Positions 1 through 7,282 of a stretch of DNA of 64,000 bases are shown here, piece by piece. Source of the DNA: Rheinheimera sp. A13L (GTDB lineage: Bacteria; Pseudomonadota; Gammaproteobacteria; Enterobacterales; Alteromonadaceae). A program made the position numbers and the translations under genes. Numbering within the stretch: position 1 is the stretch's first letter; the number at the start of each line of letters is the position of its first letter. The stretch lies in NCBI RefSeq assembly GCF_000217935.1, contig NZ_AFHI01000013.1, positions 33,496 through 97,495 on the forward strand, in the 5' to 3' direction. The notes under the pieces were generated by a model that saw only the letters and a program-made list of their open reading frames with translations, was not told where the DNA came from and ran no database searches.

Positions 1-947
1 AGATAAAAGCTTTTTTTAACAGTGTCAGCGCCAAAATAGAAGAGTATTTACCTAATATTATTATCACCTGTTTTGTATTGCTGTTTTTATTGGTCTTATT
101 CTGGAACCGTATTTTTATTACCGTTCAGGCCGGTGAAGGTGGGGTGCTGTATAAGCGATTTTCAGGTGGTACTGTAGTGGATGAACTCTATGGTGAGGGG
201 CTGCATTTAATTTACCCCTGGAACATCATGGCCATTTACAACTTACGGGTACAAAATGAGTTGCACGATTTAGATGTACTCACTAAAGAAGGTCTGAAAA
301 TCACCATCAAAATGGCCATCCGTTATCATCCGGACCGTAATATGGTGGGCGTGCTGCACAAATATGTAGGTCAGGATTATTTTAAAATTGTGGTCTTGCC
401 GGAAATAGAAGCGACAGTGCGTTCTTATGTGGTAGATGATGATTTAACCAATATTTATGCCACGCTGGCGACAAAATCGACCTTCCAGGAAGCAGTCAAC
501 GAAGCCATAGGGCGGGTTGCCAGAAAGTTCGTTACTGTGGATGAGGTGATGATCACAGATATTGTGTTGCCAGAGCAAGTCGATATGGCTATCCAGGAAA
601 AACTAACGCAGCAGCAATTAGCTTTTGCCTATGATTTCCGGATCATCAGAGAAGAAAAAGAAGCAGAGCGTAAACGTGTGGAAGCCGAGGGTGTCAGCAG
701 GTATAACACTATAGTCAATTCAAGCCTTAGTGGTAACGTATTGTTATGGAAGGGGATTGAAGCAACAAAAGATATTGCCAAGTCTGAAAACTCCAAAGTT
801 ATTCTTATAGGCCCAGACAGAAACTCTTTGCCTATTATCCTCAACGCTGAAAATGAAAATTTCCGCAAACAATCCCCGCAAGCCTCTGCAGAGTCGGCTG
901 AAGGAACTCAGGACAATACGCCTGCTGCAAAGGCGAATCAGCCATGA
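1..947 (+). CDS. SPFH/prohibitin-like membrane protein, 5' end outside window
   Basis: The frame is open from base 3 to the TGA at 945-947, so the true start lies before the window. The first ATG-like codon inside is a TTG at 78 in the middle of a membrane segment and is not a credible start. The visible part has one hydrophobic segment near its N-terminus (bases about 48-120), then a prohibitin/SPFH-type domain with the usual opening (VQAGEGGVLYKR), and a charged helical stretch (REEKEAERKRVEAEG) as in stomatin and prohibitin tails. Such proteins form membrane-associated oligomers that scaffold membranes or control proteases; the role here is not known. The C-terminal ~30 residues are Ala/Pro/Gln-rich and probably disordered. 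A receptor-like gene follows 46 bases downstream on the same strand, suggesting an operon. Confidence 0.8.
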   Translation, partial: IKAFFNSVSAKIEEYLPNIIITCFVLLFLLVLFWNRIFITVQAGEGGVLYKRFSGGTVVDELYGEGLHLIYPWNIMAIYNLRVQNELHDLDVLTKEGLKITIKMAIRYHPDRNMVGVLHKYVGQDYFKIVVLPEIEATVRSYVVDDDLTNIYATLATKSTFQEAVNEAIGRVARKFVTVDEVMITDIVLPEQVDMAIQEKLTQQQLAFAYDFRIIREEKEAERKRVEAEGVSRYNTIVNSSLSGNVLLWKGIEATKDIAKSENSKVILIGPDRNSLPIILNAENENFRKQSPQASAESAEGTQDNTPAAKANQP

Positions 948-997
948 AAAAGCAGTTGAGTATGTCTTTTGCTCCTGTTGCCGGAGGGGCGCAATGA
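944..997 (+). CDS. Possible 17-codon linker ORF between the SPFH and receptor genes
   Basis: An ATG at 944 overlaps the SPFH stop (ATGA) and opens 17 codons, beginning MKKQLSM, ending in a TGA at 995-997 that overlaps the next gene's ATG at 994. Both junctions have the geometry of translational coupling. It may be a tiny translated leader, or chance. No family can be assigned, and no ribosome binding site of its own is apparent. Confidence 0.25.
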   Translation: MKKQLSMSFAPVAGGAQ

Positions 998-2844
998 TGT
1001 GGCGATTGTTCTATACGCTGCTGTTTGGCTACCTGCTTTTCGTCGCCTACAGATTTTATATGCATTCTCAACCTGTCACCGCTATTGATCTCAGACAAAA
1101 CCATCTGGTGCAAAGTGAGGCGCTTGATTTAGCTGTGGTCTGGCCTGAGGGTGAAGATAAAGCCGGTTATGTCAAAGCGGTAAAATTGGTTGTTGAAGCA
1201 ATGAATGCAGAAGGATTGGGGCGTTGCCAGGTACTGAGCCAGGATACATTGACGCTGGAGGGCAATCAGGAGTGTAAAACTAAAACTCTGGAGCTGAACA
1301 TCTATGCCGAGCCAGCGGATAGAAATGCTGCTGTGAAACAAGCCAAGACGATAGCTGGCAATCTGAATACATTGGCGGTATTGGGTTACTACCGTTCAGA
1401 TGCAGCACTTCCTGCCGCTGCCGTTTATGAATACGAAGGGGTGCTGATGCTTTCATCGGGCTCCACTAACGTTAAATTGACTCAGTACGACTTCAAACAC
1501 ATCTTTCGTAATGCTGCAAATGACGATAGCAATGCGGAAATACTGGCAAAATATATTCACGACCAAGGTTATATCAATGTTTATGTGATCTATGAGCGGG
1601 ATTTATATGGCACAGATTTTTCAAATTATTTTATAGAACATGCTACTGCTATCGGTTTGAGAGTGCCGGCGCATCCCTTTTTTGAAGAAAATACCACCGA
1701 TTTTTTACCTGTGTTGTCGTCCTTACGCAGTAAAATCAGGCCCATTAATCTGACCGATGAGATTGCCTTACTGCAGGCCAAGTTGCAAAGAGCAAAACGT
1801 ATTCTGCAGATTGCCCGATTGTCTACGACGGGGGACGACGCCAGCATCATTCAGTTTCTTACCTTTGAGCAAAAACAGAAAAATGGTAACAATAAGTTTT
1901 TTGATTCCATGCCCAGAGTGAAACTGCTGCAGTATTTGCAACAGGAGCTGGAGCAAAGTTCTTCAACTGCTTATCTGGAAGCTTTGTTTCACAGTCATCA
2001 GAAAGAGCTGAGTTCACTCGCCAGAGAGGAGCAGTATGTAAAACTTGAACAGGTGAATGCTGAATTACAGATGTGGATTGATAGGGTGAAGTCAGTACAA
2101 GCCCAGAGTATTTCTCCAGCATCAGCATCACCTCTCCTGGCGAATGAACGCCTGACCATCAGAAAAGTGATCGACTTAGATGCCGATGAGGTGCTGCTTA
2201 AATTAGAACAAATGCAGAAACGGGTCAGCAAAATTAAATCAGGCAAGGTAGACGCCATATTTATTGCCGGCTTTACACCTGAAGTCGCTCTGGCTATTTC
2301 ACAAGCCAGAGGTCTGAACATTGATCTGCCGATTTTTGGTGGTCATCCGCTGATCGATCTAAAAAATCACTGTAAAACACAGAATAACTGTGCCAGCTAT
2401 GGTGAAGTCTATGCTCTGGAGACTCATGATGCGGACGAATACAGACTGGCGTACAACGCCACTTTGCAAGGAGCAAAACCCACAGAAGTCTGTGCTGAGG
2501 GCGAAGAAAACTGCTTGCCTGAGCGTTATGCCTGCCCACATTTTAAAACGGCTTATACAAGATATCAGGGGTTTGCTACGACTTACCAACAAAGGTATGG
2601 CATTGAGCCTGACAATTGGGCCATTCAGGGCTATCTTGCTGCCAGTATGATTCAGGAAACACTCAGGGCCTCCCATACATTCGAGCCTGAAGTGATAGCA
2701 GATACATTGCTGTACAAGGGTAATAGAGAATTTGCCGATAAAGGGCTAATGTTTAGTTGTAGCAGCCATGGCATCACAGAAGGCGATATTCTGGTTGAGG
2801 AAATGAAAATCCACAGACTGGGAGATCTTCTGAAAGGTAGTTAA
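994..2844 (+). CDS. Membrane-anchored periplasmic-binding-fold receptor with long helical insertion
   Basis: 616 residues from ATG 994, chosen because GGAGGG at 983-988 precedes it and because it begins a membrane anchor (residues 3-22). A longer reading from 853 would lie inside the SPFH gene. Residues ~42-240 and ~418-616 resemble the two lobes of a type I periplasmic binding protein (branched-chain amino-acid receptor family): a first lobe with YYRSDAALPAAAVYEYEG and SSGSTN, a second with a YERDLYG segment, then VDAIFIAGFTPE. Between these, residues ~242-418 are a charged, largely helical insertion with heptad-like stretches, which I do not know from ordinary solute-binding proteins. Cysteines at 460, 466, 500, 507 and 514 could form disulfides. 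No ABC permease or ATPase gene is adjacent, so a sensor or scaffold role is as likely as transport. Confidence 0.7.
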   Translation: MMWRLFYTLLFGYLLFVAYRFYMHSQPVTAIDLRQNHLVQSEALDLAVVWPEGEDKAGYVKAVKLVVEAMNAEGLGRCQVLSQDTLTLEGNQECKTKTLELNIYAEPADRNAAVKQAKTIAGNLNTLAVLGYYRSDAALPAAAVYEYEGVLMLSSGSTNVKLTQYDFKHIFRNAANDDSNAEILAKYIHDQGYINVYVIYERDLYGTDFSNYFIEHATAIGLRVPAHPFFEENTTDFLPVLSSLRSKIRPINLTDEIALLQAKLQRAKRILQIARLSTTGDDASIIQFLTFEQKQKNGNNKFFDSMPRVKLLQYLQQELEQSSSTAYLEALFHSHQKELSSLAREEQYVKLEQVNAELQMWIDRVKSVQAQSISPASASPLLANERLTIRKVIDLDADEVLLKLEQMQKRVSKIKSGKVDAIFIAGFTPEVALAISQARGLNIDLPIFGGHPLIDLKNHCKTQNNCASYGEVYALETHDADEYRLAYNATLQGAKPTEVCAEGEENCLPERYACPHFKTAYTRYQGFATTYQQRYGIEPDNWAIQGYLAASMIQETLRASHTFEPEVIADTLLYKGNREFADKGLMFSCSSHGITEGDILVEEMKIHRLGDLLKGS

Positions 2845-2860
2845 CTAAAAGGAGAGAACT

Positions 2861-3025
2861 ATGTACGTATTAGTTTATTTGTTGTTGTGTGCCGCAGTTG
2901 CCTATATGGGCAGAGAGCGTAAATTAGGTTTTTGGGGTTATTTATTCGCCTCCATGTTATTTACTCCGCTTATCGGTGTAGTCTTGTTGCTGGCGTCAGA
3001 TAAGAAAGTGGCTGTTGCTGGTTAA
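2861..3025 (+). CDS. 54-residue membrane protein, two predicted membrane segments
   Basis: ATG at 2861 follows a good ribosome binding site (GGAGAG at 2851-2856), only 16 bases after the receptor gene. The product has a hydrophobic N-terminal segment (~residues 2-15), a short basic loop (GRERK at 17-21), a second hydrophobic segment (~25-46) and a short charged tail (SDKK). No family is recognised. Spacing and strand make it the last gene of the SPFH-receptor group, and the strong hairpin at 3055-3131 follows it. An accessory subunit for its membrane-bound neighbours is a guess. Confidence 0.6.
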   Translation: MYVLVYLLLCAAVAYMGRERKLGFWGYLFASMLFTPLIGVVLLLASDKKVAVAG

Positions 3026-3054
3026 GACAACATCTTCAACGAAGAAAACAATGT

Positions 3055-3136
3055 AAGGCGTGGCTCAGGGCATGAGGTTGCAGGACACTAGTTTTTTGTG
3101 CTGCACCCGATTAGCCCCTAAGCTGCGCCTTTTTTA
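3055..3136 (+). terminator. Long structured terminator or small RNA 3' end
   Basis: AAGGCG (3055-3060) pairs with CGCCTT (3126-3131), and the stem continues through two G-U pairs and GCT/AGC to CAGGG/CCCCT. Inside it a second hairpin forms between 3076-3088 and 3098-3107 (GTGCTGCACC arm) around a T-rich loop. A T-run follows at 3130-3136. It closes the upstream operon. Its two-tier structure is larger than a usual intrinsic terminator, so a 3'-derived small RNA is possible. Confidence 0.55.
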
Positions 3137-3309
3137 TTTTCCTTTTGTCTCCTGCCAGGCTTTAACACCAGATCCAGTTCAGTATAAAAGAGGTTCTGGT
3201 GCATAGCTTGTTGATGCAGTGATCGGATTTTCTGTTAGAATCGCCTCACTTTAGCGCTCTGTTTAATTGAGACCTCCAGCGCTTATGTTTTTAACTCAAT
3301 GGACTTTGA

Positions 3310-3606
3310 ATGATTAATTATTTTCGCATTTTGGGCGTGAAATCCAGCGCCAATGAAGACGAGATTAAAAAAGCCTATAAACGTTTATCCAATAAATATC
3401 ATCCGGATAAACTGCTGAATTTAAGCGATGACGAAAAAGAACAGGCTGGCGCACAATTACAACGGGTAAAAGAAGCCTATGATGTATTGTCTGACGCCAA
3501 AAAACGCGCGGCTTTTATTAAAGATTTTAATAATGTGATAGTGCCGGACCCGACCGCAGCGATGAAAGAGCTGTGGGATAGTTATTACCCGTCCGTAAAA
3601 GGTTAA
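3310..3606 (+). CDS. Short J-domain protein (type III DnaJ-like)
   Basis: 98 residues, almost all of it J domain: helix I (YFRILGV), helix II ending in the HPD motif at residues 31-33, which stimulates the DnaK ATPase, and helix III/IV ([16 protein letters not shown]). There is no Gly/Phe region, zinc-finger region or client-binding domain, so it would have to bring Hsp70 to a specific partner. A likely partner is one of the three unassigned proteins encoded directly downstream on the same strand (gaps of 5, overlap, and 26 bases). The ATG at 3310 has only a weak ribosome binding site. Confidence 0.85.
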   Translation: MINYFRILGVKSSANEDEIKKAYKRLSNKYHPDKLLNLSDDEKEQAGAQLQRVKEAYDVLSDAKKRAAFIKDFNNVIVPDPTAAMKELWDSYYPSVKG

Positions 3607-3611
3607 AACTC

Positions 3612-4166
3612 ATGAGCAAAACATTCGACAAAAACCGTTTAGAAGCGTTAAAAACAGACGCTTACGAAAACATTGAATCTTATAACGACCCTGATACGCC
3701 AAAAGCGCTGGAAAAATTTACCAGCCAAATCAAAAGCATTTTACAGGCCGATCCAAAGATGTTGCATTCAGTGCCTGAATACTTGCCTGTGGCTTTATTC
3801 GGCCGGGTGAAATTCACCCCTGAAGCCAATCTGAAATGGTCGGGCTGGCTTGCCAAAAATACCATGCCAGTATGGGATGAGTTTAAAACTTCTGTGGCTT
3901 TTAATAATGCCGATTTACCCCTGGTCAAAACCATTCGTGAATTTAACGAAGATTTACTGATCGAAAGCTGTGCTGTACTTTTTATGTTGAATAATCATAT
4001 TGCTGCAGCGCCAGGCCCACGTAACACAGATGATGACGAAGACGAAGATTCAGACGAGTCTTCTTTCCGTAACGATGCTGATGAAGATTACGAAGGCAAT
4101 GAAGATGAAGAAGAAGGGTACGATAACCAATACGATGAAATCACTTTTAACCGGGAAGGGCGTTGA
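3612..4166 (+). CDS. Unassigned protein with strongly acidic tail
   Basis: 184 residues. Residues 1-130 look like a compact, mostly helical domain. Residues ~139-176 are a low-complexity acidic tail of Asp/Glu/Ser/Asn, probably disordered. No signal peptide or membrane segment is seen, so it should be cytosolic. It starts 5 bases after the J-domain gene, and its TGA overlaps the next ATG by one base (TGATG at 4164-4168), a coupling arrangement. I do not recognise the family. Acidic tails are common in nucleic-acid mimics and chaperone clients, but that is analogy only. Confidence 0.7.
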   Translation: MSKTFDKNRLEALKTDAYENIESYNDPDTPKALEKFTSQIKSILQADPKMLHSVPEYLPVALFGRVKFTPEANLKWSGWLAKNTMPVWDEFKTSVAFNNADLPLVKTIREFNEDLLIESCAVLFMLNNHIAAAPGPRNTDDDEDEDSDESSFRNDADEDYEGNEDEEEGYDNQYDEITFNREGR

Positions 4167-4927
4167 TGAATAATCTGATTGAAATTGCCGTTGCGGAAAT
4201 TAAAGAACTCGCCATTGTTGAGCCCAAACAGGCCAGCAAAAAGTTTGAGCTGATGGCCAACACCATGTCGGACGCGCAACTGGTTGAAGTGATTGAAAAC
4301 ATTGATATTGTAACTCTGACCCAAATTAACAGTCAGCACGATATTTCTTTTCCATCCATTATTTCTGAGCTGATGACACCGGAAAAAATCCGCGACATCG
4401 TTTGCCAGCAGCCTTTGTACTGGGAAGAGAAAATCAAAAATAATGCGGAAGATTTAAAGCAGCATACCTTTGATTTTTTGACCTACCTGATTCGTACTCA
4501 GGACAACGAAACCAAACAGGCTGAAATTCTCGAGGCCATAGCGGAAGATCCGGCGGGTTTGTTTTATTTGTCTATTCCTTTTATCGAGCTGTATCGCGGC
4601 GAAGAAGTAGAAGATGAAGACGAAGTGCATGATTTATTGCACGAGGAAGAAGAAGATTTAGAAGAAGCGGTCAGTTACACAGAACGTCATCTGAACGAAG
4701 AAGTGCATGGTTTAGGCTATGACGACCCACGCAGTTTATTGGCACTCATTCGCCAGTTGACACCACAGGTTGAACAAGCGATTAAAAATCTGGTGCGTAA
4801 CGAAAATTCGGGTTGGGAACATATTATCAATAAGTTTGCTGCTGAGCTGGTGATGCAAGCCAAAGAGAAAAACCAATCCACAGACGAATACGCTGAAGTG
4901 GACGATATGTTCAGCTTCCTCGATTAA
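4166..4927 (+). CDS. Unassigned helical protein with internal acidic segment
   Basis: 253 residues from ATG 4166, preceded by GGGAAGGG at 4152-4159; an in-frame TTG three bases upstream is less likely. The sequence is mostly predicted helical and cytosolic, with a dense Glu/Asp stretch at ~146-168 and a conserved-looking aromatic segment (GLFYLSIPFIELYRG) just before it. No catalytic motif is evident and no family is recognised. It overlaps the upstream gene by one base and lies 26 bases before the next, so it belongs to the J-domain operon. Confidence 0.7.
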   Translation: MNNLIEIAVAEIKELAIVEPKQASKKFELMANTMSDAQLVEVIENIDIVTLTQINSQHDISFPSIISELMTPEKIRDIVCQQPLYWEEKIKNNAEDLKQHTFDFLTYLIRTQDNETKQAEILEAIAEDPAGLFYLSIPFIELYRGEEVEDEDEVHDLLHEEEEDLEEAVSYTERHLNEEVHGLGYDDPRSLLALIRQLTPQVEQAIKNLVRNENSGWEHIINKFAAELVMQAKEKNQSTDEYAEVDDMFSFLD

Positions 4928-4953
4928 GGCGAAGGGTGAGTAAAGGATCAGTT

Positions 4954-5850
4954 ATGCAGTTAATGGTGCGGGATGCCAATCAGGGGCCGTTTTTAACCAG
5001 AGTGTTAAACTATGCCAAAACAGAGCAAAAACTGTCAGAGGCACAGCTGGAGCAGGTCAAAAGCAAAGCTGTACTTATGAGTCTGAAGTTTGCCGATAAG
5101 TTTTACAATAAATACAAAATGCACCTGTTAGAACAAGCAGCGCACGACATTATTGGTGTGGCGAGTTTAGGTTTGGCAGAGCTGTCTGATCAGGATTTAG
5201 ATAAAGCCCTGGCTTTGCTGGTCAGCCCTGAAGGCATAGTCAAACCTTTTCAAAAAGGCTGGAGTATGCTGTCGCAGGTGAGCCAACTTACGCCTAACCG
5301 CAAATCCTTGTATGGCGAAGTGGAAGAGCAGTTGCTGCAGGATATCGCCAGTCCTCCGGACATTGAAGAGTGGCAGGGTGTGGCTGTGTATCAGCAGGCA
5401 CTGCGCGAATCACGTCGCCGTCAGGCCATCAGTGTGGTGAAACAAACCTATTTTTACCATACCCAGCTGGACCCGTTCGAACACTTTAACCTGGAAGATA
5501 TGCTGGCTGAAGTGGTGCTGTATCGTCTTTGCACTAACGGCGGAAAGGTAAAACAGGACTTGAAGCAGCGGTTACGCGATATCGATTTGGCCGATGAATG
5601 GTTTGACATAACCTTTATCAAAGCTCATACCAATCAAGTGCTTAGCTTATTACCAGCTGGTTTTTCTGAAGCTGTATCAGTAGAGCTGGGGGAAAACTTC
5701 CACGCTGCTTTAATTCGTACTTTGCAGTTTGCTAAAGGCTATAAAAAGCTATTGGCAGAAAATGCATCGCCAGAGCGCCGTGATGCCTACGAGCATAAAC
5801 AGGGCATGTTGAATCCACTATTAGGCTGGCCTCAATACATCGAAATGTAA
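4954..5850 (+). CDS. Unassigned cytosolic helical protein, last gene of J-domain operon
   Basis: 298 residues from ATG 4954, chosen because AAGGA at 4943-4947 sits six bases upstream. A GTG at 4936 in the same frame would add six residues. The product is soluble and helix-rich, and contains a basic run (RESRRRQ) in mid-protein. There is no signal peptide, no membrane segment and no motif I can name. The gene ends immediately before the tandem repeat array beginning at 5853. Confidence 0.7.
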   Translation: MQLMVRDANQGPFLTRVLNYAKTEQKLSEAQLEQVKSKAVLMSLKFADKFYNKYKMHLLEQAAHDIIGVASLGLAELSDQDLDKALALLVSPEGIVKPFQKGWSMLSQVSQLTPNRKSLYGEVEEQLLQDIASPPDIEEWQGVAVYQQALRESRRRQAISVVKQTYFYHTQLDPFEHFNLEDMLAEVVLYRLCTNGGKVKQDLKQRLRDIDLADEWFDITFIKAHTNQVLSLLPAGFSEAVSVELGENFHAALIRTLQFAKGYKKLLAENASPERRDAYEHKQGMLNPLLGWPQYIEM

Positions 5851-5852
5851 TC

Positions 5853-6222
5853 CCCGTCGTACTTGAAGCCGCAGCTTTGTTGGCTACGAGCTCTCGCCCC
5901 AGTCGCATAGGCAACTATGCTCCCGGGGTCTCAATCCCTTGCCGCCGCGCCGCAACATCAATTACTTAGGGGCAAGCCCGTCGTACTTGAAGCCGCAGCT
6001 TTGTTGGCTACGAGCTCTCGCCCCAGTCGCATAGGCAACTATGCTCCCGGGGTCTCAATCCCTTGCCGCCGCGCCGCAACATCAATTACTTAGGGGCAAG
6101 CCCGTCGTACTTGAAGCTGAAGTAACGGGCTGCATGCTCTGTGTATCAGTTTTGCATCGGGACGGGCGCGGATAAACCGCACCCCTACACGCCGCCTCGC
6201 TGCAACATCAATTACTTAGGGG
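5853..6222. repeat. Three tandem copies of a ~124-bp intergenic repeat
   Basis: Copies begin at 5853, 5977 and 6101 with the same opening (CCCGTCGTACTTGAAG) and a period of exactly 124. The first two are nearly identical over their whole length and contain a hairpin (CATAG..CTATG flanked by CCCAGT/CCCGGGG). Both end with CAACATCAATTACTTAGGGG. The third keeps both ends but its middle is replaced by a GACGGGCG..CCCCTAC element. The array fills the 394-base gap between convergent genes; no ORF of note is seen there. Confidence 0.9.
6161..6188. repeat. REP-like palindrome inside the third tandem copy
   Basis: GACGGGCGCGGATAAACC followed by GCACCCCTAC forms an imperfect hairpin (GGGCGCGG against CCGCACCC, loop ATAAA). 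Near-identical elements occur at 15671-15697 and 21048-21074. Confidence 0.7.
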
Positions 6223-6244
6223 ATATGGTGTCTTATAAGGCATT

Positions 6245-7282
6245 TTAAGTTTTTGGGCACTGCTGCTGTACTGCTTTCCACCAACTGACATGAAGTTTTA
6301 ATTCTGCTTTTAATTCGGTATTCGATGCTTCGAAGCGCTGCTGAATGCTGTGTGACAAGGCTGTGCCTTGATACAGCTGCTGCAATAGCGGATACAATTG
6401 CTGATAAGCACCATCCACCTGAGCGAAATAAAGCTGCACTTTAGCAATAAAATACTGCAGCAAAATGGTATGTAAAATATCTGCTTTGTCTGAGTGTTTA
6501 GCTGCCGGGCATATCAAATTCAAATCAACCTGCTCTAACTGCTGATTCAGGCTTTGAAGCCAGTTCTGGCTGAAGCGTAAGCTTTGTTGCACTTGACTCA
6601 GCGTATTGGCCTTGTATAAAGCTTCTAACGCCAGTTCAGGGTTAATCTGACTGGCCTTTTGCCAGTTTTGCTCAAGAATATGCTGTTTGAGCCCAAGCAA
6701 CAAATGCAAAGCCTGCATAGTCTCAACCACACCAGCCACTGAATTGGGTGCTGATAAGGTGCGGGAAGGATGCAGTTGCTGGCGTAAGGTTTCGTCCTGC
6801 TGCAGGAAATTCTGCCAGTGTTTATCGATTTGTGCGGTTTTCTCTAAGGCAAGCCCTGAGAGTTTTTTTTGTAGATCAGGTGTTATAGCCGGATTGGTTA
6901 AACAAGGCTGCACTTGTTTTAAGAACTCTAATTCATACTTCAGACGCTGGCTTGGGCTCATCACTTTCCCCAGACTGCTATTACGTTCACCCAGCAATAA
7001 ATCCAGGCCACAAGTTCGTGTAGCTACTAACTCAACCAGAGTAATGCTGGTTTCTGCTATATCTGCTCTGGTCGTTGTGATGGATGGAAGTGGCTGTAAA
7101 TCCAGAGGCGCTGGGTCCTGGAATTCAAGCTCTAAAGTACGGGCAAGACGAGCCGCATAATCGTCCATTAGGGATAGGGCAGGATCGCTACAGCCGCTTA
7201 ACACAAAAACCACAGCAACCAGGCTTAGAGCTTTAGTTAGAGGCTGCCGCTTGTTGCTGCTGTAAAATTTTGCCATCTTCAA
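6245..7282 (-). CDS. DUF3080-type lipoprotein
   Basis: 345 residues with a lipoprotein signal peptide: basic N-terminus, hydrophobic core, lipobox LSGC with the lipidated Cys at residue 31. The remainder is soluble and helical, Gln/Leu-rich, and matches my memory of DUF3080 proteins in marine gammaproteobacteria; function unknown. The start overlaps the end of the MATE gene by 50 bases. No later Met precedes the signal peptide, so the overlap appears real; the Met at residue 3 is an alternative. Co-transcription with the exporter is likely. Confidence 0.7.
   Translation of the reverse strand: MKMAKFYSSNKRQPLTKALSLVAVVFVLSGCSDPALSLMDDYAARLARTLELEFQDPAPLDLQPLPSITTTRADIAETSITLVELVATRTCGLDLLLGERNSSLGKVMSPSQRLKYELEFLKQVQPCLTNPAITPDLQKKLSGLALEKTAQIDKHWQNFLQQDETLRQQLHPSRTLSAPNSVAGVVETMQALHLLLGLKQHILEQNWQKASQINPELALEALYKANTLSQVQQSLRFSQNWLQSLNQQLEQVDLNLICPAAKHSDKADILHTILLQYFIAKVQLYFAQVDGAYQQLYPLLQQLYQGTALSHSIQQRFEASNTELKAELKLHVSWWKAVQQQCPKT

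Noticed and set aside
853..993. Extended N-terminus of the receptor gene
   Set aside because: It lies inside the SPFH gene in another frame, whereas the ATG at 994 has a good ribosome binding site and begins a membrane anchor.
5853..6222. CRISPR-like array
   Set aside because: The repeats are 124 bases long and directly abut each other; there are no unique spacers and no cas genes.
6687..7160. 157-codon plus-strand ORF within the DUF3080 gene
   Set aside because: It is antisense to a complete lipoprotein gene, has Ser/Cys/Arg-rich composition and no ribosome binding site, as expected for a shadow frame.
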